Assembly (NCBI GenBank): GCA_036172665.1
Contig: CM069879.1
Span: 23,165,924 to 23,229,923 of the forward strand
Direction of reading: 5' to 3'
From: Prosopocoilus inquinatus
Lineage: Eukaryota > Arthropoda > Insecta > Coleoptera > Lucanidae
DNA length: 64,000 nt
Below are positions 44,182 to 54,373 of this stretch, in pieces (position 1 is the first letter of the stretch; each line of letters begins with the position of its first letter). The notes below the pieces were generated by a model. That model searched no databases. It had not been told where the DNA came from and worked only from the letters and a program-made list of their open reading frames with translations. The position numbers and the translations under genes were made by a program.

Positions 44182-45617
44182 TACAGGCTGTCCGTTTTTG
44201 AGTACCACTATGGGGATTTCGCTTATCTTAAGAGATACAAAATTGGTTAAATTAGGCCAAAGTTGCGGATCTTCGTGCTGAGCAATAATCTGAAAAGAAA
44301 TTTGAAATATCTTCAATAGTTTTGGAAATGTCGCAAAAGAAAACAAAATTTCTGATTTTCGTTTTTAATTTTTTCACGATAAATTAATTGTACTAGGCAT
44401 TCCTAACCCAGACATTATTCAGACACTTTTTTTATTCAGATTTTTAAATATGGCATCCCCTTTTCAATAATTTTCAAGATGGCGGAGAAACACCTGGCAA
44501 CTTCATTTTTTTTTCTTATCGACGCCATTTTAGATTTTAACATTTTGAGATTACGTTTTTTTTTTCTCTTTAGAACGATGTATCATACCTGGTGATCCAA
44601 TATCACATTTTTTCCAAAAATCCAATTTTTCATTTTTTGCGAAGAGTGCTTTGGAAAAACAAAACGTTCTTTTATTGTGAACAATAGTTTGACAGCTTGA
44701 TCCTATTTCAAGTCTTTTCATGTACGTTTGTGCTAAACTAATCGTACTAGAGATTTCTAACCAAGAGACATTATGCAGATACTTTTTTTATTGAGAATTC
44801 GAAATTGGCATCCCCGAAATACTTAATAAGAATAGGTAATAACGGAAAATTCTGCAACTTCTCTTGAAGAGACAGATGGATTTTAGTATTTGTAATGTAA
44901 AATTTTTACCTCTTCCAACATTTCCTACTCATATTCATTGGACTTATCGCCATACGAACCATATTCGCCCAAGCATAGAAAAATAGCTCAAATCAGGTTG
45001 TTGCCTCTCTGGATAACGCTGCAAATATTTTGCCGCAGTCATGAGGGCATTTGGATGTGAAGTGTAATAAATTTGTATCACATCTCTTTGTTCTTCACTT
45101 GAAAAAACCATTTTCGCGATAAAACTAGCGCAAACGTAAATGACAAGACTTGACATAGGATCAAACAGTCAAACTTTTATTCAAAATAAAAGAACGTTTT
45201 GTTTTTCCAAAGCACTCTTCGCAAAAAATGAAAAATTTGATTTTTGGCAAAAATGCGATATATCGTTGTAAAGAGAAAAAAAAACGTAATCTGAAAATCT
45301 TCAAATCCAAAATGGCGTCCATAAGAAAAAATGAAGTTGCCAGGTGTTTCTCCGCTATCTTGAAAATTATTGAAAAGGGGATGTCATATTCGAGTTCCTC
45401 ATAAAAAAGTGTCTGAATTGCCTAGTACGATTGGTTTAGGGTAAAAAAATTAAAAACGAAAATAAGAAATTTTTAAAACCATTGAAGATATTTCAAATTT
45501 CTTTTCAGATTATTATTCAGCATGAAAATGCGCAACTTTGCCCTAATTTAACCTATTTTGTATCTCTTAAGATAAGCGAAATCCCCATAGTGGCACTCGA
45601 AAAACGGGCAGCCTGTA
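44182..45617. mobile_element. Long-TIR element, 1436 bp, arms of about 450-510 bp
   Basis: Left arm (44182 to about 44695) and right arm (about 45170-45617) are inverted copies over nearly all their length. They begin TACAGGCTGTCCGTTTTTGA and TACAGGCTGCCCGTTTTTCG, with TTA on both outer flanks. Shared inner words include CACTATGGGGATTTCGC, GGCGGAGAAACACCTGGCAA or the equivalent, and GTTTTGTTTTTCCAAAGC. A partial third copy of the arm interior lies at about 44733-44815. The centre encodes a DUF4817-type fragment. Closely related to 46217-48296. Confidence 0.85.
44944..45111 (-). pseudogene. DUF4817-type transposase N-terminal fragment
   Basis: From the ATG at 45111 the frame reads MVFSSEEQRDVIQIYYTSHP, then NALMTAAKYLQRYPERQQPD and a short tail. 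The opening (SxEExxD-x-I-x-IY), the central A-A-x-x-Y and the Y-P-E-R-x-x-P turn are the first helix-turn-helix of DUF4817-type insect transposases. It ends at a stop after 55 codons, so only the DNA-binding start remains. Its place between two long inverted arms suggests that this family carried such a transposase. A remnant of the same gene lies at about 46700-46790 in the sister element. Confidence 0.6.
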
Positions 45618-46216
45618 TTATGTTTTATGTCTCTATTTTTTTCGAAAACATCTGTTTGTTTCAAATTTCTTTCCGACTGTTCTTTTACTGTGGGTTTCAC
45701 GAAAAAGAATGTTAATCAGTGATTAACTTAATTTTCTGATTCAGGAACGTCATTGGACGAAGTTCACAATAGATTTGAAACAACCAATTATATTGTTTCA
45801 CCCAACTAATCAAAACTTTAATCACGTTGTTAAATTAATCAGTGATTAAATAATTGTGAAAGTGGGGGTTAGTCTTACATCCAAGATTCTTGCATATAGG
45901 TTTCCTAGCAGCCTTTTCCATGAATTATTGCATATCTAAGTTTTGACGTTTCTCTTATAAACTGAGATTATTTTCCTTATCTCCGAGTCCTGTAGTGTCT
46001 GTTTCTCCTGTTTCTCTTCGTTTAGGATTTATAATATTACAGTTTTTCAGAACATTCTCTCTAGGTTTTCTTTTTCCTTATCCCTAGTTGTTGTTTACTT
46101 AATTTCTTTTTCTTCTTTTTAGATTTTCTGACGTAACGTATTGAACTTTTACTAGTAAGATGTTGCTTGAATTCTATTAGTCTTTTGGCTAATAGACCCG
46201 CCTCCGCTGCATTCAA
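45618..46216. other. No recognised gene between two long-TIR elements
   Basis: About 600 bp of AT-rich sequence. The near-palindromic word AATCAGTGATTAA occurs at about 45714 and 45837, 120 bp apart. Nothing else is supported. Confidence 0.4.
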
Positions 46217-48296
46217 TACAACCTGTCCATTTTTCGAGTACCACTATGGGGATCTCGCTTATCTTTAACGATGCGAAGTTCGTTAAATTAGGGCAAAAGT
46301 TGCGCGGTTTCGTGCTGAATAATAATCTGAAAAGATGTGAAATATCTTCAATAGTTTTTCAAATATCGCAAAAAAAACAAAATTTCTGATTTTCGTTTTT
46401 AATTTTTTCACGATAAACTAATCGTACTAGGCATTTCTAACTAAGACATGATTCAGACACTTTTTTAAGGAGAATTCGAATATGGCATCCTTTTTTCAAA
46501 AATTTTCAAAATGACAGAGAAACACCTGACAACAAGTCTTTTTTTACGGACGCCATTTTGAATTTTAACATATTGAGATTGCGTTTTTTTTTTCTCTTTA
46601 CAACGATATATCACACATGGTGGTCCAATATTACATTTTTGCAAAAATCCAATTTTTCATTTTTTTGCGAAGACTGTTTTGGAAAGACAAAACGTTTACG
46701 TCTTTTAAACGAACCATTTTAGCCCAAGTTGCTGTGTAGCATAGAAAAGTACATCAAACTAGGTTGTTGTTGGACAATGTTGCAAATATACTACTCAAAA
46801 ATAATTAATCTATATTGTGAATACGGCTAATCAGTCTGAATTTGACTTTAAAGTTGACAAATTCTATTATGTTTCTTCTTATTTTGATTTTTACAGTGAT
46901 AAAACCATTACTTGAAATTTTTCCTTTTTATTTAGTATATGAAGAAACTCAAATCTCAAAACAGTTAAAGTTTTGTTTTCGGTATTTGATTAAATTTAAT
47001 TCAATTTCAATTTTGATTGAATTTAATAATGGCAAATAATGACAGGCTTGCTAAACAATATTTGGAAGAAGCTGAAGAGTTGAAGGGCGATTAGTCGTTC
47101 AACTCACAGAGGAAGGCTCTACACAAAGTCGAATTGCTCAAATCCTGAGTGTGAAGCAATCAACAGTTAGCAGATGTTACCACCGATATCTAGAGGAAGG
47201 CCAATTAACTAGACGTCAAGGACAAGACCGATCAAGAATTACAATAGCAGTACAAGGCCGTTTTATTAGAATTTCAGTGCTACGGCGTCGTACCTGTCGT
47301 ACTGATAGAGAATTGCAAATTGACCTTCAGGGAGTCCATAACATTAGGGTATTTGAGCAGGCCCTTAGAAATCGCCTCCACGAACATCACTTACGGGCAA
47401 CACGTCCTGCTATGGGCCCTCGTTTGACGAGGGAACATTGTATAAGACGACTTGCATTCCCAAGAGAGCACGTTGCCTGGATTGGAGCATGGTTCTCTTT
47501 ACGGATGAATCTCGTTTTACCCTAAGCACTAATGATCAAGGGAAAGAGCATGGAGAACCTCAGTACGCGTTGTGGAGAGTGCAAAATCCGGCAATTGGAA
47601 GTATTTGGCACAGGTGATGTAATGGTATGGGATGGTATTAACTTTCACGGTTGTACCGATTTATACGTGTTAGTTAACTGTACTCTAACTGCAAATCGGT
47701 ATGTAAGGGACTTCTTGTAAGAGTATGTTGTACTTTTTGTCCCATTTATTGATGATGTTTCCCAGTAAATTTAGGATAATGCACGTGCCCACACTGTGAA
47801 AATATTACGCGAACACTTAAACGATGTTGGTATCAACCAAATCGGCTGATCAGCGATGTCATCTTGATCTGAATTACATACTGCACATCGTTTAAAAAAA
47901 ATATAATATTGGACCATGATGTGTGATAGATCGTTTTAAAGAGAAAAAAAACGTACCACTAAAATGGTAAAATCGAAAATGGCGCCCATAACAAAAACAA
48001 TACTAGGTGTTTCTCCGTGGGGATGCCATATTCGAATTCTCTTTAAAAAAAAGTGTCTAAATAAGGTCTGGGTTAGAAATGCTTAGTACAATTAATTTAT
48101 CGTGAAGAAATTAAAAACGAAAATCAGAAATATTGCTTTTTTGCGATATTTTCAAAACTATTGAAAATATTTCTAATTTCTTTTCAGATTATTTTTCAGC
48201 ATAAAAATGCGCATCTTTGCCTTAATTTAATCAACTTCGTATCTCTTAAGATAAGCGAGATCCCCATAGTAGCATTAGAAAAATAGACAGCCTGTA
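46217..48296. mobile_element. Long-TIR element, 2080 bp, carrying a Tc1-like insertion
   Basis: Arms at 46217 to about 46790 and about 47890-48296 are inverted copies and belong to the same family as 44182-45617. The left end (TACAACCTGTCCATTTTTCG) and right end (TACAGGCTGTCTATTTTTCT on the minus strand) are slightly decayed. At 46700-46790 the left part still holds the ACGAACCAT...GTTGTTG...GCAAATAT stretch of the DUF4817-type gene. It breaks off at TACTACTCAAAAATAATTAA, where a Tc1-like transposase segment begins. The Tc1 right end and the inner part of the right arm are missing together, pointing to a later deletion. Confidence 0.8.
47029..47890 (+). pseudogene. Tc1/mariner-like transposase pseudogene
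   Basis: Starts MANNDRLAKQYLEEAEELKG. After an early frameshift it reads VVQLTEEGSTQSRIAQILSV and KQSTVSRCYHRYLEEGQ, the paired helix-turn-helix of Tc1-type transposases. The 47151-47525 segment runs to the first catalytic motif, LFTDESRFTLS, reached through another frame change near 47490. The second aspartate is in DNARAHTVKILREHL near 47780. The third region is only a trace (LDLNYILHI where relatives have a DLNPIEHIW-like string), cut off at about 47890. Numerous stops and shifts make it non-functional. It lies inside another transposon, so it is the younger of the two insertions. Confidence 0.75.
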
Positions 48297-48489
48297 TACC
48301 CAAATATAATATTAATATACGCAAATTGTTCGCCACTGGTAACGAGAAAGCAAAAGAAAAGTAAAACATTCTGGCGCCTGAATACATTTATCATTTTAAT
48401 ATTTCTTCCTCTACTCAATCAATTTACTTTTAATATACCTATATATTTCCAAAAATACTTCTAAAATGTTTTGTTTTAAATTAAAAGGA
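48297..48489. other. AT-rich spacer, nothing recognised
   Basis: Short non-coding spacer between two transposons. A 63-codon minus frame overlaps the preceding element's arm and is not supported. Confidence 0.4.
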
Positions 48490-48775
48490 CGAGGGTCACT
48501 CTATATATTTTGATGTGCAAGAAAAATACAAGGCTTTTTATGAAAATGATTTTGTTTATATTCAAAGAAGTCTCCACTAGCAGCAACGCACTCTTGTAAG
48601 CGAACCTTTCACAAGTTAAAATCTTGCAGCCAAGTCATCTTTCGGAATGTTCTCGAAAAATTGAAGAAATCAAGATGCTCGTGTAAAATTGTATCTACCG
48701 TTGCGGATCCAACACTAACACTAATCCAATACTAACTAAAGATTGTCTGCTGAAACTATAATCCATCCCCATAAT

Positions 48776-49256
48776 CCAGTGAGCCTAGTAAAGATTATTT
48801 GCAAAGCGTGTCGCGTACAAACTTTTATTTTCACCTTCACATGGCGACTTTTAAGTAATTTACATTATTGTTTTTTATGAAAACGTCTCTTTTATCGAAC
48901 GTGTTATTTCTACAAACCCGTAGAAGTTTACGGGCCTGTTCCAGTAATTTACCGTTTATTTGGTTACCATAACCAACAAAATTAAACTGTTAAATGTCAT
49001 TTACTAATACTACTGGAACAGGCCTGTAAAACTTTTGCGGATTTGTATAAAAGACCTGTAAAATTTTACAGGCTTGTAGAGAGCAGATTGTATGTTTACA
49101 TCACCACGACCACGTCTAGCTAGAAAAAAACGCCTTCGATAAAAAAAAGTTTTCATAAAACAAATAAAGTGAATTAGTTAAAAATCGCCATGTGAAGGTG
49201 AAAATAAAAGTTTGTACGCGACACACTTTGTAAATAATCTTTACTAGGCTCACTGG
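48776..49256. mobile_element. Nested MITE, 481 bp, with arms of about 80 bp
   Basis: Left CCAGTGAGCCTAGTAAAGAT and right (minus strand) the same 20 bases. The arms run on nearly identically through TATTTTCACCTTCACATGGC for about 80 bp. The high identity means a young insertion. No clear target duplication was seen. An inner palindrome is listed separately. Confidence 0.85.
48912..49047. repeat. Inner palindrome within the nested MITE
   Basis: TACAAACCCGTAGAAGTTTA with GGCCTGTTCCAGTA at the left pairs with TACTGGAACAGGCC and TTTTGCGGATTTGTA at the right, arms of about 38 bp. Just beyond, at about 49058-49075, CCTGTAAAATTTTACAGG is a perfect 18-bp palindrome built from the same words. Confidence 0.75.
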
Positions 49257-49274
49257 ACCCGCAAACTCCAGCTC

Positions 49275-49323
49275 GCCAGTAAAGATTTATTTACAAAGCT
49301 TGACACGTAAATAACTATTACTG
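49275..49323. repeat. Short foldback of CCAGTAA...TTACTGG type
   Basis: A 49-bp segment beginning CCAGTAAAGATTTATTTAC and ending TTACTGG. Its start resembles the termini of the adjacent 481-bp MITE, so it may be an internally deleted relative lodged beside it. Confidence 0.6.
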
Positions 49324-49352
49324 GCATCTCAAAATATATAGCGTGACCCTCG

Positions 49353-51386
49353 TATTACATTATGTCTTAATTTAAACTACATTAAAGCTGAATAATTTGT
49401 AAAATATTGAAGGAAAAATTGAAATCAGTTGCATATTATAATAAACAGGATTGTCCCCAGCAAAATGAAGATAAACAAGGGAGAAAGAAGATGAAACCCT
49501 CCTGCGAATTTCTATTTTCTTTTACATCAGATTAAGAGGGCGTTATTGTTTTGAAACATTACAAATTTTATTGAATTATTTAAGTTTCTTAAAGCTTACC
49601 ATTACCGACCGTGACAAGTACTCTTCCAAATCACTAACACAGTCATTAGTTGTTTTCGTTTATAAGTGGTCTGAACTCGAAGTGATCTGAACTGATTTGA
49701 TCCCAAGTCATACTAAGCCGACACGAAAAGAACGTATTAAATTCCTAACCGATCGAAAATTTCTCGGTGCTTCAGCGGTAAGAGGAAGGTAGATTAGCGC
49801 AGCTAAGGATCAATTCACTTTAAACGAAAAGAACACTTATTGGTCAAGCGGATCGGATCTGTTCTACTCGGTGCTATTCCGCTCGATGAAAGGAAAATTG
49901 CTGATATTACAAAATAGGAAACATCATAACTTTTGATATGTGGAACTTTGATTTCTATCATGCTTCTATCAAATTACACGCACGTAAACCAACGAAAAGA
50001 AAACATGGCCTACTAGAACGCCAAAAGATCGTAAATGATTTATATGGGTTGTTGAATTAAAATAAGAATTCAATGAGAAAAATCAGGTTGAAAATTAACG
50101 TTTATAAAACGGAAGAGCAATAACATTACGTTATGACGAGGAAGTGCCACGCCTCCCGAAAAGCTAGAGTTATAAAGGCCTGCCCTGTCTGTTTTATTGT
50201 CAATTTTTTCACTGTACGTACAACAACAATAATGCGGATCTGAGCATGTCTCCAATTTATTGCCCTGTTATGTTGTAGTTCATAATTATATTGAAATGGA
50301 AGATTTTCTTATAATGTAACTGATTTGTTTACCCATATCTTTTCTGTATTGATTAAAACTGTTTGAAGTAAGTGTGTTTTTTATTTAAATAAATTCGGAA
50401 ATTTTCAATGCAGCTTTTTGCACGTGCGTTGAAATTCCTCGATTTTTCATTTCGCGTTTTAAATTTTCTAAACCTGCGATATTTACTAAATATTATTCAA
50501 CGCATTTACACACGCCGAGCTTTTTTAATTCTATTATTAAAGCGATTTCACAAATATCACTGCCATATTAAATCTCGTTGACGTGCTCGAAAATTTCGAT
50601 GTCGAGTATTCTTGGAACATTTTCAAAATTACGCGTTCCTGAAAGTTATTCATGTTTCGGGAGATCGCTTCCTGTAATATATAATTCGTTTTCGAGTGTA
50701 AAATACGCGTTCCTTTGATATTCATTTTTTTTTTTGCGTTGTTTCGCTCTGTTCTCAAAAAATGCTCCTGGAATTACATTGACTCGTTTTTTTTACTACA
50801 ATGTGGCGGTTAATATCTCGTTTTACCCTGTTTGGACGCGTGCCAGTTTTGGCAATTTTGCTTCTTCATCTGGTTCTGTCGGCGAATGTTATGCCGGATC
50901 CACACACTGGACGAACTCTGGCAAACCTTGGCCAACACGAATGTGTAGTTGTTCTTTATCTGAACTGGCTTTGATTTGGCCAGCTTTGCCACTGTTTGCC
51001 CGGATGTCGGGAAAAAGCGACAAATCAAAGGGATTTCAGCGTCACCATCGTTGACGAAATGCTTATCGTATTATTGGCCACCGTGATGATAGCATATTTG
51101 TACGCAAATGATTCGGACAAATCTTTCGGCAAATATATAGGCCTACGTGTAGATCCGCAGGTACAAATAGTTGTGCCAGCTTAAGGATCTTTAAGTTCAC
51201 GACAACAAATTTCACGTTTACTACTCCATTTGTAATGAGCACAGTCTCTCACAAATAATTCAAGAACGTCTTACTGCCTCCCGGATTCGATACAATTCAG
51301 CGCCGTGCACTTGGATCCTAACCGGATGTGTAGTAACCGTTGATCTCGATAGCCTTTTATCAATGTCATGTCAATGAAAACTGATG
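49353..51386. other. No recognised gene; hairpin near 50919-50991
   Basis: The stretch is mostly AT-rich. Around 50892-51010 it is GC-richer, and TGGCAAACCTTGGCCAA pairs with TTGGCCAGCTTTGCCA 40 bp further on. Overlapping open frames on both strands there (50734-51184) look like a by-product of the palindrome. Confidence 0.4.
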
Positions 51387-51523
51387 CTGGGTTTCCACAC
51401 GTGCATACGGCATTCGGAATCTGTTTCGTGATTGGTTAATTTAAAATGTTTCAACGTTCGGAAATTTGAAAGCAACCAATCACGAATAGGGTCCCCGATG
51501 CCAGATGCCGTGTGGAAACCCAG
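51387..51523. mobile_element. MITE-like inverted repeat, 137 bp
   Basis: Left CTGGGTTTCCACACGTGCAT and right (minus strand) CTGGGTTTCCACACGGCATC. Both arms end in CGTGATTGGTT about 50 bp in. The centre is AT-rich. No target duplication was confirmed. Confidence 0.7.
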
Positions 51524-52875
51524 TATGAATTACATTTGAGAGACTATGGTAATGAGGAAAAGATATCTTGAACAGAAGAAAAGTTTCTAATAACGGAAGG
51601 GCCAAACAGGTCAAAAAAGGTTCTGCGAAGCGAGAAAATATGTTGTTTAAGTCTAGTGGAATTCAATTAGGACCTCCTGGCTTCACGACCAGAGCGTATA
51701 ATGCTTTAGTCGTCAGTACGATTAAAAACATATGGATGTATGCATTGTACAGGGTATCGTGAACCTCTGGAAAAGTCCAAAAATGCCCCTTTAAATTCAT
51801 TTTATCAAGAAAATATCTTAACAAAATTCGTGTAAGTTTTCATTTGATAGTTATTACAATATTTTTTCGTTAACCGTATACTTTTTTTTGTGACAAAATT
51901 ATAGTAAATAAATCGCGTTACTTAATGAAAAAGAGTGTATTAATGACGTCTATTAATACATGGTTTTTTAAACAAAATAACTCATTAATATCGAAATTAA
52001 TAAACGGTCAATGAAAAAATTATTTTCAAATCCATTGAAAAAGCTGCACAAAATAACTTGAATAACTGAAATACGGAAGAAACGTATAAAAATAAATTAC
52101 TTTTTACTTTCAATACAAAAAAGGAAGGTATTGACAAAATCCTTAATAAGCGATTTGGCCAAAAAATTAGTTTGGCATGATGATTCTACTTACTGCAGTA
52201 GTAGGCGTCACTATTCGAACCGAGATCTAAATAGATCAGTTTACTAAGCTACTGTTTTAAACGCTAATTAAAGCGTCTTGTCCAAACACGGACCGAAGTC
52301 GAAAAGAAATCAATCTATAACTAACCCAATCGCACTTCAGTTTTATAACTAAGGATAGGATTTTGATATGTTCACGCCATCGTTTCAGTAACGCCGTAAA
52401 AAAAATAATAATTTACGGCGTTCTTACTGTGTGATGCAACGTGGCGATGTATTCCGGAGGTCGAGGTACTACTGGTAAACTAGTTACTCTGAAAATCTTT
52501 ACATAGGGAAACAAGAAGCAATTACAAAACTCTAATTTTTTATTGCGGTAATATTGCTCTGTTTTTGTTATACTGAATAACACCATTGTTGAAGCGGCGT
52601 TAATTGTCTCCGCACTTTTCATGTTTGCATTCACACTGCGCTCTAATATCTTATATTGCCCACTTCATTAGAATTTGAATCGTGCAAAATATATGGCCCC
52701 GACCCGTATTTATGAACATTCAGTGGCAAACATTTTTTTTTCTAATTGATCTGTTATTTTAACTAAAGTGTCGTTTAATATTGATACATAAATAATTGAA
52801 GTTTGTTCTTGTCCGATGAAAATTGTAAGTACAAAGGTTTTTTAATCTCAAACCGGACAGAAAAATGAAGAGAAC
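51524..52875. other. No recognised gene; small hairpin at 52388-52430
   Basis: GTAACGCCGTAAA pairs with TTTACGGCGTT across a short AT loop. Two short frames (51568-51762 + and 52413-52634 minus) are unsupported. A TACAGGGTATCGTGAAC transposon end stands alone at about 51749. Confidence 0.4.
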
Positions 52876-52919
52876 ACACTCAACGTTTCGCTATAGATTT
52901 ATAGCTTCGTCAGGAACGC
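52876..52919 (-). ncRNA. Hammerhead-ribozyme-like motif, copy B
   Basis: On the minus strand: CTGACGA (52907-52913), a 6-bp hairpin GCTATA-AATC-TATAGC, then GAAA (52886-52889). All invariant core positions of CUGANGA...GAAA are present. Stem I can form between GCGTTC before the core and GAGTGT after it, using several G-U pairs. Stem III is reduced to C-G followed by UU, so a single molecule would be a very minimal hammerhead and might act only as a dimer. The flanks carry the CTTGTCCGATGAAAATTG and CCGGACAGAA words shared with the 43.1 and 57.3 kb copies. Confidence 0.55.
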
Positions 52920-53499
52920 ACGGAATTTAAAAATAAGACATTTAAATATAGAGCAACCTGTCCACCTTTATTACTTAGTAAAATATATTATTTGATGTAC
53001 AAAATATATGGTTCATAGTGCAACCCAAAATAAAAAAAAACACCAAAGACCATTTATTAATTGCTTGTTTTATATTTTTTTGGTGTTCGCATTTTGTATC
53101 CTAAATTATTAAATTTCAAACGCCCAAACTGTTTTAGAAGTGCTCAGTTACATTAATCGTTGATCAAATAGAAAAAAAGTAGTGATCATTTGGATTTGAT
53201 TCATGGCTCATGTAGAAAAGCTCAGTCAGTATTTAGAAGACACTTTCAATTTTTTTGCGTACTGAAATCACAATATTTAGATGTTGGATTTGCTCATTTA
53301 ATACACTACGTCGCAGCCATCGCCTCCCAATTGCTGCTATAAGGGCCACGAAATCGCCGAATGGTATCATTTTAATTGAGCTTGATAATACTTATAAGAG
53401 CACGTAAATAAGAAAATAATTCCTACTTCCGTACATGGAATAACACGCGACCTGAAAAATTGATGCTACAATTAAAGTAAAAGGAAGAGAACTGAATAT

Positions 53500-53731
53500 T
53501 ATAGAGTTTGCGCAAAGGCACCGTTACGTTATAAATACATCGTTATAAATTAGAAAAGGTAGTTAATATTTTAAAAGGGAAAGGAAAAGAACAAAATTTG
53601 GAAATATATGCTTAAATTTAGGTAATATTTGAATACCGTGTTTCTCCTGTCCATTTTCAAGCAGTAAATGCCTTTTAAATTTTATAACGTTGGATTTTAT
53701 AATGTGACGATGTGTTTGCGCAAACTCTATA
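53500..53731. mobile_element. TA-flanked MITE, 232 bp
   Basis: Left TATAGAGTTTGCGCAAAGGC and right (minus strand) TATAGAGTTTGCGCAAACAC. TA duplicates at both ends. AT-rich and non-coding inside. Confidence 0.8.
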
Positions 53732-53754
53732 TTAACTAAAATTAATTGAATTTT

Positions 53755-53875
53755 TATAATGAATAGTTTAAATACGACATCCTACGACGCTTTTTGGCCT
53801 AACATTGCATTAGAGGCTGCTCACTGCGATCAAAAACGATTTGCAACAATTTTTTTTTAATTCTTGTAGTTGTAT
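53755..53875 (+). repeat. Fragment of the hammerhead-associated repeat
   Basis: CGACATCCTACGACGCTTTT and GGCCTAACATTGCATTAGA match the palindromic modules at 58.8 and 60.0 kb. GAGGCTGCTCACTGCGATCA followed by CGATTTGCAAC matches the sequence just downstream of the hammerhead motifs E and F. The ribozyme itself is missing between the two blocks, so this copy is a deletion derivative. Confidence 0.6.
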
Positions 53876-54076
53876 GAAAACTTAAATGACTATTTATTTT
53901 TAGTAAATGTATAAATAACTTTGGTCTCAGTGACTAGGAACTGTATATGTATTTCTGATTATTGTGAATTACAATTAAAAATGCAACTTTTTGTGTTCTG
54001 GTCGATTTTTTTTTTCTCGCGGTTTTAAGATGCGATAATGTTTGTCAGTGTTTTAATAGTTATTTACGCACCGAGT

Positions 54077-54097
54077 GCGGGAACAAATTATTCCCGC
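54077..54097. repeat. Hairpin GCGGGAA-N7-TTCCCGC, left flank of the Crypton-like gene
   Basis: Perfect 7-bp arms with a 7-base loop. A GC-rich patch follows (54110-54175). It may mark the left end of the Crypton-like element because a hairpin with related words (CGGGAAAC...GTTTCCCG) lies on the other side at 55705-55731. Confidence 0.4.
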
Positions 54098-54373
54098 GTG
54101 AGTGCAGTTTTGAAACGCGACCGACGAAGGAGGGAGCGCTTCATATGCGCGAACGCGGGTTAATGATTCCCGCAAGAATTTCGTATTATATTTTTTGAAA
54201 CGAATGTAGAAATTTAATTGCACATACTTTCATATAATAATTTCAAGTCATGGCAAACCAAAAAGTTAGTGTCGACGTTGCGTCAAATGACAAAAGCATA
54301 ACTGAGCATAACTTACAAATTTTGATACGTTTTGCTCCTCGTTTTTTATGTGAACGTGTTAATTTTGTGCAAT

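Larger units (their letters stand above)
48490..49352 (-). mobile_element. Mariner-like element hosting nested insertions
   Basis: Ends CGAGGGTCACTCTATATATT (left) and CGAGGGTCACGCTATATATT (right, minus strand) form inverted repeats of about 28 bp. Near the left end, about 48520-48690 on the minus strand, a broken frame reads NIPKDDLAARF, then RLQECVAASGDFFEY, the C-terminal tail pattern of mariner-family transposases. Most of the transposase is gone. The space is filled by the MITE at 48776-49256 and a smaller foldback. Confidence 0.7.

Noticed and set aside
50734..51184. Overlapping frames on both strands
   Set aside because: They coincide with a palindromic GC-richer patch; a palindrome tends to open frames on both strands. 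No family match.
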